Origin: Glycomyces fuscus
GTDB taxonomy: Bacteria > Actinomycetota > Actinomycetes > Streptosporangiales > Streptosporangiaceae
Assembly (NCBI GenBank): GCA_002529455.1
Contig: NYMS01000063.1
Coordinates: forward strand, 62,001-126,000
Direction of reading: 5' to 3'
DNA length: 64,000 nucleotides
Position numbers and translations under genes: made by a program
Part shown: positions 33,491 to 41,320 of the stretch, piece by piece
Layout of the letters: every line of letters starts with the position of its first letter
Position numbering within the stretch: position 1 is the stretch's first letter
The notes under the pieces: model-generated
The model's database searches: none
What the model was told of the DNA's origin: nothing
What the model saw: the letters and a program-made list of their open reading frames with translations, nothing else

Positions 33491-34162
33491 TCACCCACGC
33501 CCCGTCTCGTCGTCGTCCAGCCGCAGCCCGTCCAGGTCCCGCCCGAGGGCGACCACGTGCAGGACGTCGCCCTCCTCCAGGGGGTCCCCGGACCGGGCCA
33601 GGACGATCCGGCCGCCCCGGGACAGGTAGACCACCCGCACCGGGGCACGCTCCTCCAGGTCGACGACGCGGCGCCCGGCCCACCCCGGCGGCAGGGTCAG
33701 CTCGTTCATGGCCAGGGTGCCGGACGCGTCCTGCCACTCCGGCCCGGCGGTGAGCCGCCCGTCGCCCGGCACCATCCGGCGCAGGACCGCGTCGGCCGTC
33801 CAGCGCACCGTCGCCACCGTGGGGATGCCCAGCCGCTGGTAGACCTCGGCCCGGCGGGGGTCGTAGATCCGCGCGACCACGTTCTCGACGCCGAACGCCT
33901 CACGGGCCACCCGCGCCGAGATGATGTTGGAGTTGTCGCCGTTGCTGACCGCGGCGAAGGCGCCCGCGCGGTCGATCCCGGCGGAGAGCAGGACCTCCCG
34001 GTCGTGGCCCACGCCCCGGACCGCGTGCTTGGCCACGGAGCCGCGCAGGCGCCGGAACGCCTCGGGGTCCTGGTCGATCACCGCCACCGTGTGCCCCAGA
34101 TCCACCAGGGTGTGCGCCAGCGTGGACCCCACGCGGCCGCACCCCATGATCACGATGTGCAC
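33491..34162 (-). CDS. TrkA family potassium uptake regulatory protein (first of pair)
   Basis: A 223-aa RCK protein with the Rossmann motif GCGRVGSTLA at residues 7-16, VIDQDPEAF at the end of beta-2 and the ARIYDPRRAEVYQRLGIPTV block; the C-terminal TrkA_C domain (about 140-215) ends in GDVLHVVALGRD. GTG at 34162 is preferred because the family begins VHIVIMGCGRVG. The upstream frame extends but lacks homology. The two TrkA genes are typical neighbours of DUF3159 in actinobacteria; an APC-type permease that I expect between them and the RNA methyltransferase is absent here. Confidence 0.9.
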   Translation of the reverse strand: MHIVIMGCGRVGSTLAHTLVDLGHTVAVIDQDPEAFRRLRGSVAKHAVRGVGHDREVLLSAGIDRAGAFAAVSNGDNSNIISARVAREAFGVENVVARIYDPRRAEVYQRLGIPTVATVRWTADAVLRRMVPGDGRLTAGPEWQDASGTLAMNELTLPPGWAGRRVVDLEERAPVRVVYLSRGGRIVLARSGDPLEEGDVLHVVALGRDLDGLRLDDDETGRG

Positions 34163-34381
34163 CTCGTCCGCACTCCCGTCGAGACAGCCTCCGCGCGCGC
34201 CCCCGCCTCCGCGCGCGCCCAGTGACACCTTGGCACAGATGCGGCCGACGTGCCCGGCCGCCCCGGCCGCCCACAGGCCAGTCCGGGCGACGGGTTCCGG
34301 CAGGTAGATTGGGAACGGTTGGTGGCTGTGCGCGCAGGGTCACCCGTCTTGTGACCCGACCATCTGCTGAGGACGACCGCC

Positions 34382-35668
34382 ATGAACCGTGTGGGACAGG
34401 ATTTCGAGCTGACCGTGGACGACGTCGCCCACGGGGGGTGGTGCGTGGGGCGCCACGGCGACCAGGTGGTCTTCGTCCGCCACGCCCTGCCCGGCGAGCG
34501 GGTCCGCGTCCGCGTCACCGAGGAGACCTCCCGTTTCCTGCGCGGCGACGCCGTCGAGGTCCTCCAGGCCTCCCCGGACCGCGTCCAGGCCCCCTGTCCG
34601 GCCGCCGGACCGGGCAAGTGCGGAGGCTGTGACTGGCAGCACGTCACCCCCGAGGCGCAGCGCGCCCTCAAGGGCAGGGTCGTCGCCGACCAGCTGCGGC
34701 GCATCGCCGGGATCGACCGCGAGGTCGCGGTGGAGGAGCTGCCCGGCACCCCCGACGGCCTGGGCTGGCGCACCCGCGTGCGCTTCGCCGTGGACTCCGA
34801 GGGCCGCGCCGGGCTGCGCCGCCACCGCTCCCACGACATCGAGCCCGTCGACCGCTGCCTCATCGCCCACCCCGGCGTGACCGAACTCGGTGTCACCGAC
34901 GTGACCTGGGAGGGCGTCCGGGACGTGGAGGCGGTCGCCTCGGCCTCCTGCGCCGACCGCGCCGTCGTCGTCACCCCCACGGGGGCCAGACTGGACGCCC
35001 TGCCCGAGCTGGGCACCTCCAGCGCGGTGCTGCGCCGCTTCAAGGGCGGCCGCGTCCAGCAGGTGCGCGGGCGCAGGGGCGTGCGCGAGAGCGCCGGAGG
35101 CCGCGAGTACCGCGTCAGCGCGGGCGGCTTCTGGCAGGTGCACCCGGCGGCGGCCGAGGTGCTCACCGCCGCCGTGATGGACGCCCTGGAGCCCAAGCCC
35201 GGTGAGACCGCCCTGGACCTGTACTGCGGGGCGGGGTTGTTCACCGGCGCGCTGGCCGCCGCGGTGGGCCCCGAGGGCCGCGCCATGGGCGTGGAGAGCG
35301 GTGCCGAGGCCGTGCGCGACGCCCGGTACAACCTCAAGGACATGGAGCAGGTCCGCGTCGAGCAGGGAGACGTGGCCGCCCAGCTGCGCGAGTGGGCGGA
35401 CGTGCGCGCCGACGTGGTCGTCCTGGACCCGCCCCGGGCCGGCGCGGGCGCCGAGGTGGTGCGCTCCCTGACCGGGACGCGCCCCCGCAGGGTGGCCTAC
35501 GTCTCGTGCGACCCCGCCACGCTCGCCCGCGACCTGGCCTCCTTCGAGCGGGCCGAGTACCGCCTGGTGGGCCTTCGCGCGTTCGACGCCTTCCCGATGA
35601 CCCACCACGTGGAGTGCCTGGCGGTGCTGGAGCCGGTCCACCCGGCCCGCCGCCACCAGGAGCGCTGA
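34382..35668 (+). CDS. TRAM-domain class I SAM RNA methyltransferase (RlmD/TrmA type)
   Basis: A 428-aa uracil-C5 RNA methyltransferase. An N-terminal TRAM RNA-binding domain (about 5-62, ELTVDDVAHGGWCVGRHG) is followed by an iron-sulphur cluster region with CPAAGPGKCGGCDW, the central substrate domain, and a C-terminal Rossmann domain with motif I DLYCGAGLFT and the YVSCDPATLARDL block that carries the catalytic Cys. The target is 23S rRNA or tRNA uridine; exact specificity cannot be read here. Divergent from the TrkA pair. Confidence 0.93.
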   Translation: MNRVGQDFELTVDDVAHGGWCVGRHGDQVVFVRHALPGERVRVRVTEETSRFLRGDAVEVLQASPDRVQAPCPAAGPGKCGGCDWQHVTPEAQRALKGRVVADQLRRIAGIDREVAVEELPGTPDGLGWRTRVRFAVDSEGRAGLRRHRSHDIEPVDRCLIAHPGVTELGVTDVTWEGVRDVEAVASASCADRAVVVTPTGARLDALPELGTSSAVLRRFKGGRVQQVRGRRGVRESAGGREYRVSAGGFWQVHPAAAEVLTAAVMDALEPKPGETALDLYCGAGLFTGALAAAVGPEGRAMGVESGAEAVRDARYNLKDMEQVRVEQGDVAAQLREWADVRADVVVLDPPRAGAGAEVVRSLTGTRPRRVAYVSCDPATLARDLASFERAEYRLVGLRAFDAFPMTHHVECLAVLEPVHPARRHQER

Positions 35669-35878
35669 CCGCGGCCCCGCGGCCCGGAGGCGTGTCGCCG
35701 CCGGGCCGGGTGGTGCGGACCGCCGACCGGGCGGGCCGGGGCCGCCGTGGTGGGTCCCCCGTCGTGGTGGTGCCCGGCCATGACGGGGGCCGGGAGGCTT
35801 CCGCGACCGTGCTCCCGCCCCTTTCCGGGACGGACGCGTCCGCCGCCTCACGGACACCGGTTCCTCGGGACGCCGGTC

Positions 35879-36946
35879 TCAGCGCTCTGCGCGGGGCCGG
35901 GCGGGTACGAGCTCCATGACCGAGACCAGGGACGCGGACGACGTCGTCCTGACCGGTGCCAGCCCGGCTCGCCCGAAGAGCTCCCCGAACTCGGCGAGGC
36001 TGCGCTCGCGTCCGGTCGACAGGGCCATCATGTTGAGGTCCATCAGCGGCTCCAGACCGGGTGTGCCCGCCTCGTCCACGATGAGCTCCATCACCAGCAC
36101 GCGTCCACCCGGCCTGAGCGCCCGCCGGCAGTTGTCCAGGATGCGCACGCAGGCGTCGTCGTCCCAGTCGTGCAGGACGAACTTCAGCAGGTGCACGTCC
36201 CCGGAGGGCACCTCCTCGAAGAAGTCGCCGCCGACGAAGGCGAACCGGTCCGCGACGCCCAGGCCCGACGCGGAGGCGTCCGCCTCGGCGGCCACGTGCG
36301 GGAGGTCGAGGACCACCCCGGTCAGTCCGGGGTGGCGCCGCATGAGCGTCTGGACGAGGTTTCCGCCGGCGCCGCCGACGTCCACGACGACTTCGGTGCC
36401 TCCGAGCTCGATCACGTCCGCCAGACGGTCGGCCAGGCCGTCGGTCATGGCCGTCATGGCGTCGGTGAAGACTCCGGCCTCCCCCGGGATGGTGGCGAGC
36501 CAGTCGAAGAAGGGGGCGCCGAGGGCGGCCTCCGCCTGGGTGGTGCCGGTGCGGACCGCGTCCGACAGCCGTCCCCAGGGCAGCCAGTGGGACTCGGCCC
36601 CGCCCCACAGCGCCAGGGAGCGCAGGGAACCCGGGGCGTCGGTGCGCAGGGTGTCCAGCAGGGGCGTGCTCACGAACCGTGTCCCGTCCGTCGACGCGGC
36701 GAGCCCGAGGGAGGCGCACGCCCGCAGGAACCGGAAGGTCGAGTCCGGGTCCAGCGACTCCGCCGCGGCCACCTCCGCGGGCGTGGCGCCGTCGGCGTGC
36801 AGGTGGTCGGCGACGCGCAACTCGGCCGCGGTCCGTACCACCTGGGTCACCCAGTACCCGGTCATCATCTGGAGCATGCGCCCCGTGTCGTCGCCGGGCG
36901 GTTCGGCGGAGCCCGCCGCGACGAAGTCGTGCTCGAACAAGGTCAT
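35879..36946 (-). CDS. O-methyltransferase (acetylserotonin/tetracenomycin type)
   Basis: A 355-aa SAM-dependent O-methyltransferase. The N-terminal dimerisation winged helix (about 20-105) has QVVRTAAELRVADHLHADG. The catalytic domain has VVVDVGGAGGNLVQTLMRRHP (motif I), DLPHV, GDFFEEVPSGDVHLLKFVLHDWDDD with the catalytic His in LHDW, and RALRPGGRVLVMELIV. Such enzymes methylate phenols in polyketide and other natural-product pathways. It lies 154 nt after the SnoaL-like gene on the same strand, a pairing that suggests a shared small-molecule job. Confidence 0.92.
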   Translation of the reverse strand: MTLFEHDFVAAGSAEPPGDDTGRMLQMMTGYWVTQVVRTAAELRVADHLHADGATPAEVAAAESLDPDSTFRFLRACASLGLAASTDGTRFVSTPLLDTLRTDAPGSLRSLALWGGAESHWLPWGRLSDAVRTGTTQAEAALGAPFFDWLATIPGEAGVFTDAMTAMTDGLADRLADVIELGGTEVVVDVGGAGGNLVQTLMRRHPGLTGVVLDLPHVAAEADASASGLGVADRFAFVGGDFFEEVPSGDVHLLKFVLHDWDDDACVRILDNCRRALRPGGRVLVMELIVDEAGTPGLEPLMDLNMMALSTGRERSLAEFGELFGRAGLAPVRTTSSASLVSVMELVPARPRAER

Positions 36947-37100
36947 GTGCTGTGTCCTTCGGTTCGGGGACGGGCCGGAGCCCGGAGGGTTCGACCGGAC
37001 CGCCCCCGAGGGGGCCGCCCGGTGTCGCAGACCCGCGGGTGGGGCGCCGCGTGTGCGGTACGGGGCCTTCCGCGGCCCCGCCCGGCCGCAGGGGGCCGGT

Positions 37101-37514
37101 TCACATCGCGGCGACCATGGTGTGGGTGTCGAGGACGGTCTCGAAGTGCACGGGGACTCCGTCCCGCAGCCGCCACACGTGCACGAAACGCGTCCGCATC
37201 GGCTTGCCGGTCGCCAGGTTCCTGCCGCTGTAGTGGCCGAGTGCGACGACGCGGTCCCCGGCGTCCATGATCTCCGCGGGGGTGACGGTGAAGTCCTGCC
37301 ACTCGGTGACGAAGCGGGAGAACACGTTCTCCAGTACCTCCTCGGGTCCCCGGTAGGTGCCTCCGTAGTGCAGGCCCGGCGGGACGACCCATTCGATCCG
37401 CTCGTCGAGTCCCGCGAGCAGCGCGGTCACGTCCCCCTGGGCGAGTGAGCCGTACAACGCCTCCACCACCGCGCTCCCCGCGGCGGCCTGTTCGTCGTGC
37501 TGGTGCGTGGTCAT
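37101..37514 (-). CDS. SnoaL-like / NTF2-fold protein
   Basis: A 137-aa protein with the SnoaL-like pattern: VVEALYGSLAQGDVTALLAGLDERIEWVVPP in the first half (helix then strand with Trp), and VVALGHYSGRNLATGKPMRTRFVHVWRLRDGVPVHFE in the second. NTF2-fold proteins act as cyclases, isomerases or ligand binders. The ATG at 37514 gives the normal length. It is divergent from the HD-GYP/LuxR gene and its promoter carries the motif also found before the OsmC gene. An aldol-cyclase role is possible but unproven. Confidence 0.82.
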   Translation of the reverse strand: MTTHQHDEQAAAGSAVVEALYGSLAQGDVTALLAGLDERIEWVVPPGLHYGGTYRGPEEVLENVFSRFVTEWQDFTVTPAEIMDAGDRVVALGHYSGRNLATGKPMRTRFVHVWRLRDGVPVHFETVLDTHTMVAAM

Positions 37515-37616
37515 GTGCAACCTCCGTGCTGTGTCGATGGGCGGCTGACGCGCCCGGGCGGTTCGCCGCCGGGGCAAGGGGCGCGGAACGCGGCTCCGCG
37601 CACTGCGGCCGATCCC

Positions 37617-37690
37617 GTGCCCGCCCTCGCAGATCCTCCCCGCGAACCGGCCGCCGGACATCGGCTGATCGACCTATGCCGCCGGCCCGC
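37617..37690 (-). promoter_or_regulatory. shared promoter motif, copy 1 (SnoaL-like and HD-GYP intergenic)
   Basis: Read on the minus strand toward the SnoaL-like gene: GGCATAGGTCGATCAGCCGA, then TG(T)CCGGC and, about 35 nt further, GATCTGCGAGGGCGGGCACG. The same arrangement occurs at 39411-39482 toward the OsmC gene. The core contains a partial GGCAT...ATG(C)C inverted repeat. Likely a promoter with a bound regulator; the adjacent LuxR-type protein is the natural candidate. Confidence 0.65.
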
Positions 37691-37788
37691 CCGCCCTCCT
37701 CGCGCCCCGGCCGTCGGTACGCGTCCCGTGCGTGAGGAGCCCTGCGGACACGTCCGGGGCACGGGGAGGGGCGAATTACCCTGGGGCG

Positions 37789-39321
37789 GTGAAAGAGGTT
37801 CGCTTGGCCGAAGTACTGGCAGCCCTGTCCCTGACGACCGACCTGGCCGCGGGCATGACCTTCGAGAAGGGGCTGCGCACCTGTGTCGTCGCGACGGTGT
37901 TCGCCCGCGACGTCCTCGCAGACGACCGGGAGACCTGCCGGGCGGTCTATGAGACGGCACTGCTGCGCTCGGTCGGCTGCACGTCGTTCGCTCCCGAGCT
38001 GGCGGAGGTCTTCGGCGACGAGGTGGCGTTCCAGAGCGCGCTGAAGCACCTCGATCCGGGGGACGACGTGCCGCTGGCCGAGCAGCTGCTCCGGCTCGGG
38101 GGCTGGACGCGCGAGGGGGCCCGGCGGCTGACGGACACGCTGACCGAGGTGCTGCCCACGGTCGGGGTGGAGGCCATGCGCAACGGCTGCGAGGCCAGCC
38201 GGACGCTCGGTTCGGGTCTGGGCGTGCTGCCGCGGACGCTCGCGGCGTTGAACGACGTGTACGAGCGGTGGGACGGACGGGGTATCCCCCTCGGAACCGC
38301 GGGCGAGCACCTCTCCTACGCCGCCCGCGTCGTCCACGTGGCCGAACAGGCTGTCCTGGCCCATGCGAGGGGCGGCGAGCCGGCCGCCGTCTCCCAGGTG
38401 GTCGGACGCGCCGGCGGCCACCTCGACCCCGAACTCGCGCGTGCGTTCGCGGCCGACGCCGAGAAGGTGCTCGCCCCGCTCCGTGAACCCGACGCCGTCG
38501 CCTCCGCGGTGGCCGCCGAGCCGCCGCCCTACGTCACGGTGTCCGCCGAGGAGGTCGCCGACCTGTGCGCGGTCCTGGGCAGGTTCGTGGACCTCAAGGG
38601 CAGGTGGCTCGTCGGACACAGCGAGCACGTCGCGCGGCTGGCGGAGGGCGCCGGCCGGCTGGGGGGCCTCACCGCCGACGAGGTGACCCGGCTGCGTTGC
38701 GCGGCCCTGCTGCACGACCTGGGGCGGGCCGGGATCTCCGCCGACGTCTGGGACCGGCCCGGCCCGTTGGGCGCCGCTGACATGGAGCGGGTGAGGATGC
38801 ACACGTACTGGACCCAGCGGGTGCTGGAGCGCGTGCCCGTACTCGCTCCGCTGGCCCCGATCGCCGCCGCGCACCACGAGCGCCTCGACGGCAGCGGCTA
38901 CCACCGCGGTGACTCCGGGGCCCGCACCCCTCCCGCGGCCCGCATCCTCGCCGCCGCCGACGTGTTCGCCGCGCTGACCGAGCCGCGGGCGCACCGGGAC
39001 GCCCTCACCGTCGACGAGGCCGTCGGACACCTGATACGCGAGGCGGACTCCGGGACCCTGGACCGCACCGCCTGCGACCTCGTGATCCGGGCGGCGGGCG
39101 CACGGCCGCCCCGGCCCCACCGCCCGGCCGGGCTCACGGCGCGGGAGGTCGACGTTCTGCGACTGGCCGCCCGCGGCCTGACCAACCGTCAGATAGGCGC
39201 GGAGCTGTCCATATCGAGCCGCACCGTGGGCCATCACCTCGGGCACATCTACGACAAGACCGGGCGGCGGACCCGGGCCGGGGTGGCTGTCTTCGCCATG
39301 GAGCAGCAGCTCCTGCCCTGA
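37789..39321 (+). CDS. HD-GYP-type phosphohydrolase with C-terminal LuxR DNA-binding domain
   Basis: A 510-aa protein. A first, degenerate HD-like half (about 1-190, ERWDGRGIPLGTAGEHLS) lacks metal ligands. A second half (about 260-430) has HSEHVARLAEG, LLHDLGRAGIS and HHERLDGSGYHRG, an intact HD-GYP motif set. The C-terminal 65 residues form a LuxR helix-turn-helix (LTAREVDVLRLAARGLTNRQ, SISSRTVGHHLGHIYDKTG). It may sense or hydrolyse a nucleotide and act directly on DNA. GTG 37789 is the likely start. It sits between two copies of a promoter motif, which suggests it controls the flanking SnoaL-like and OsmC genes. Confidence 0.87.
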   Translation: MKEVRLAEVLAALSLTTDLAAGMTFEKGLRTCVVATVFARDVLADDRETCRAVYETALLRSVGCTSFAPELAEVFGDEVAFQSALKHLDPGDDVPLAEQLLRLGGWTREGARRLTDTLTEVLPTVGVEAMRNGCEASRTLGSGLGVLPRTLAALNDVYERWDGRGIPLGTAGEHLSYAARVVHVAEQAVLAHARGGEPAAVSQVVGRAGGHLDPELARAFAADAEKVLAPLREPDAVASAVAAEPPPYVTVSAEEVADLCAVLGRFVDLKGRWLVGHSEHVARLAEGAGRLGGLTADEVTRLRCAALLHDLGRAGISADVWDRPGPLGAADMERVRMHTYWTQRVLERVPVLAPLAPIAAAHHERLDGSGYHRGDSGARTPPAARILAAADVFAALTEPRAHRDALTVDEAVGHLIREADSGTLDRTACDLVIRAAGARPPRPHRPAGLTAREVDVLRLAARGLTNRQIGAELSISSRTVGHHLGHIYDKTGRRTRAGVAVFAMEQQLLP

Positions 39322-39410
39322 CCGTGAACACGCGGGGCGCGCGGTTTCCCACCGCCTTCCGACCCGGTGCGCACCCGCCGCCCGCGACGTTCCCCGCCGG
39401 GGGCGGGCAG

Positions 39411-39482
39411 ACCGGCGGCATAGGTCGTTCAGCCGATGCCGGCCGGTCGGTACCCGAGCAGAATCTGCGGAGGCGGAGCACG
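39411..39482 (+). promoter_or_regulatory. shared promoter motif, copy 2 (upstream of OsmC gene)
   Basis: GGCATAGGTCGTTCAGCCGA followed by TGCCGGCCGG, then GAATCTGCGGAGGCGGAGCA about 20 nt on. The core matches copy 1 at 37617-37690 almost base for base and also reads toward its gene. CGGCAT...ATGCCG forms a perfect 6-bp inverted repeat. The rest of the 250-nt gap shows nothing else. Confidence 0.65.
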
Positions 39483-39571
39483 AGCCCCACCGCCGGGCCG
39501 CACACGGCCCGGGCGGAACACCGGCCTCCCCGCCGCTTTCTCCCACGCACCGCGAAAGAAAAGGACCCACC

Positions 39572-39997
39572 GTGGCAACCAAGCGCTCAGCACACGCCGT
39601 CTGGGAAGGCGGCCTTCTCAACGGCAGCGGCGTCGTCACCTTCGACTCCTCCGGCATCGGCGACCAGCCGGTGTCGTGGCCGTCGCGCGCCGAACAGGCG
39701 AACGGCAGGACCAGCCCGGAGGAGCTGATCGCCGCGGCCCACTCCAGCTGCTTCTCCATGGCGCTGTCGCACGGCCTCGAGGAAGCGGGCACCCCGCCCA
39801 CCAGGCTCGTCACCTCGGCCGAGGTGACGTTCCAGCCCGGCGAGGGCGTCACCGGCATCCACCTCACCGTCGAGGGCACCGTCCCCGGCATCGACGGCGA
39901 CGCGTTCGCCACCGCGGCGCAGGACGCCAAGGCCGGCTGCCCGGTCAGCAAGGCCCTGTCGGGCACGACGATCACGCTCTCGGCCGCACTCGTCTGA
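39572..39997 (+). CDS. OsmC family peroxiredoxin
   Basis: A 141-aa OsmC/Ohr-family thiol peroxidase, reducing organic hydroperoxides. The two redox cysteines are visible: Cys in AAHSSCFSMALSHGLEE (about residue 60) and Cys in KAGCPVSKAL (about residue 125), with the EE pair in SPEELIAAAH. The GTG at 39572 gives the usual OsmC start (MATKRSAHAVWEG). Its promoter shares a motif with that of the SnoaL-like gene, which suggests joint stress control by the HD-GYP/LuxR protein in between. Confidence 0.93.
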   Translation: MATKRSAHAVWEGGLLNGSGVVTFDSSGIGDQPVSWPSRAEQANGRTSPEELIAAAHSSCFSMALSHGLEEAGTPPTRLVTSAEVTFQPGEGVTGIHLTVEGTVPGIDGDAFATAAQDAKAGCPVSKALSGTTITLSAALV

Positions 39998-40103
39998 ACC
40001 GGACCGCAGGTCCTCCGGGATACCGCGCGCCGCGGGAGCGCGGTATCCCCGCCGTGGGTCCGGCCCCTCCGCCGGGCCCGGCCCGGCGGAGGGGCCGGTG
40101 CCG

Positions 40104-41051
40104 CTACCTGCGCCCCGGCCGTCTGGCGGGGGCCCGCAGGACCGCCAGGCCCAGGGCGAGCACGGCCAGTCCCGCCCACGACACGGCGGGCAGGCGCTCA
40201 CCGACCACCACCACGCCCAGCAGCGCGGCCACGGCGGGTTCGGCCAGGGTCAGGGTGGTGGCCACCGAGGCGGGGGTGTTGCGCAGCCCCCGCCCGAACA
40301 GCCGGTAGGCCAGGAACACGGTGAACACCGCCAGGTGCAGGGCCACCAGGGCGCCCTCGACCGTGGCCAGCCAGGCCGTTCCGGTGGCCAGGACCACGGG
40401 CAGCACGGCGATCCCGCCGCCCGCGAACATCGTGCCCATCACGGCGTCCGAGGAGTGGCCGCGCTGGATCAGCCGCTCGGCGATGAGCGCGTAGGCGGAG
40501 TAGGACAGCCCGGCGAGCAGGGCCAGGAGCACCCCCGCGGGGTCCGCCGCGGCCTGTGCTCCGGTCAGCTCCGAGCCCAGCACGAGCACGGCGCAGCCCA
40601 GCACCGCGGCCAGGGTCGCCGCGGTCCAGCGCGCGGTGGGCCTGGCCTGCCCGGTCAGCCAGGCCAGGAGTCCGGCGAAGACCGGGGCGCTTCCCAGGGT
40701 GATCACCGTGGCGACCGCGACGCCCGCCTGGGCCACCGCGGGGTAGAAGGCCAGCGGGTACCCGGCCACGGCCAGGGCGCCCAGGGCGAGGGACCGCCGG
40801 GTGGCCCGGTCGCCCCGGCGCACCAGGGCCAGGGAGCCGCGCCCGGTGAGGAACAGCAGCAGGCCGCCCAGGACCAGCCCGGCGGAGCCGATGGCGGCGG
40901 CCGGGGCGCTCGCCGGGGCGAAGGAGCCGGCGGTACCGGTGGTACCCCACAGCACGGCCGCGGCCAGGATCGGCAGCGGGCCCCGGGCCAGGGCGGTGGC
41001 GGGGGGCGCGGGTGCCCGGGAGCCGGACACGGGGCGGGAGTGTTCTGACAC
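40104..41051 (-). CDS. EamA family (DMT) transporter
   Basis: A 315-aa membrane protein with ten predicted helices in two EamA repeats (first around LPILAAAVLWGTTGTAGSFA, second around GVLLALLAGLSYSAYALIAE, ending NTPASVATTLTLAEPAVAAL). Family members export amino acids or related metabolites. The GTG at 41051 is chosen because it directly precedes the conserved part, although the ribosome site is weak; an upstream ATG at 41132 is in frame. A short peptide gene with Tyr-Trp-His and two pairing segments lies upstream, suggesting attenuation. Confidence 0.88.
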   Translation of the reverse strand: MSEHSRPVSGSRAPAPPATALARGPLPILAAAVLWGTTGTAGSFAPASAPAAAIGSAGLVLGGLLLFLTGRGSLALVRRGDRATRRSLALGALAVAGYPLAFYPAVAQAGVAVATVITLGSAPVFAGLLAWLTGQARPTARWTAATLAAVLGCAVLVLGSELTGAQAAADPAGVLLALLAGLSYSAYALIAERLIQRGHSSDAVMGTMFAGGGIAVLPVVLATGTAWLATVEGALVALHLAVFTVFLAYRLFGRGLRNTPASVATTLTLAEPAVAALLGVVVVGERLPAVSWAGLAVLALGLAVLRAPARRPGRR

Positions 41052-41096
41052 GGTCGTGGAGTCCTTCGTCGTCGCGTGTTGCGGGTGGTCGCGAAA

Positions 41097-41179
41097 CGGG
41101 CGCACGACGACAGCCGGCCCGGTGGCGGCCACCGGGACGTTCGGGCTGGGCTCTTCAGGAAGAGGCGGGGGTGCGCCCG
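41097..41179 (-). promoter_or_regulatory. candidate attenuator before the EamA gene
   Basis: Two alternative pairings are possible in the leader: CGGGCGCAC (41097-41105) with GTGCGCCCG (41171-41179), directly after the leader-peptide stop, and the hairpin CCCGGTGG/CCACCGGG at 41118-41136. The layout resembles ribosome-mediated attenuation. No T tract is visible. Confidence 0.4.
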
Positions 41180-41180
41180 G

Positions 41181-41228
41181 TCAGGCGCACAGAGGGGGGA
41201 GCACGACGTGCCAGTACGGGTTCTTCAT
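41181..41228 (-). CDS. candidate 15-aa leader peptide (MKNPYWHVVLPPLCA)
   Basis: A tiny open frame on the minus strand, 129 nt before the EamA start, with ATG at 41228 (another in-frame ATG three codons up at 41237) and TGA at 41181. AGGATGGGTGG precedes it. It encodes consecutive Tyr-Trp-His, suitable for translation-dependent sensing of aromatic or histidine-type amino acids or of ribosome stalling. Too short for statistical support; evidence is position, ribosome site and the pairing segments downstream. It may be chance. Confidence 0.45.
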   Translation of the reverse strand: MKNPYWHVVLPPLCA

Positions 41229-41320
41229 GCCACCCATCCTACGACCGGACGTGTGCGCGGCTCGTGGGGGCCCGCTCCGGCGGACGCGTGCGCGGGCCGG
41301 CCCCGCCCCGCGCACGCGGC

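Noticed and set aside
35879..36946. O-methyltransferase as a tailoring enzyme of the enediyne
   Set aside because: It is 13 kb past the cassette, across core genes, and grouped with a SnoaL-like gene under a different promoter motif. A link is possible but unsupported.
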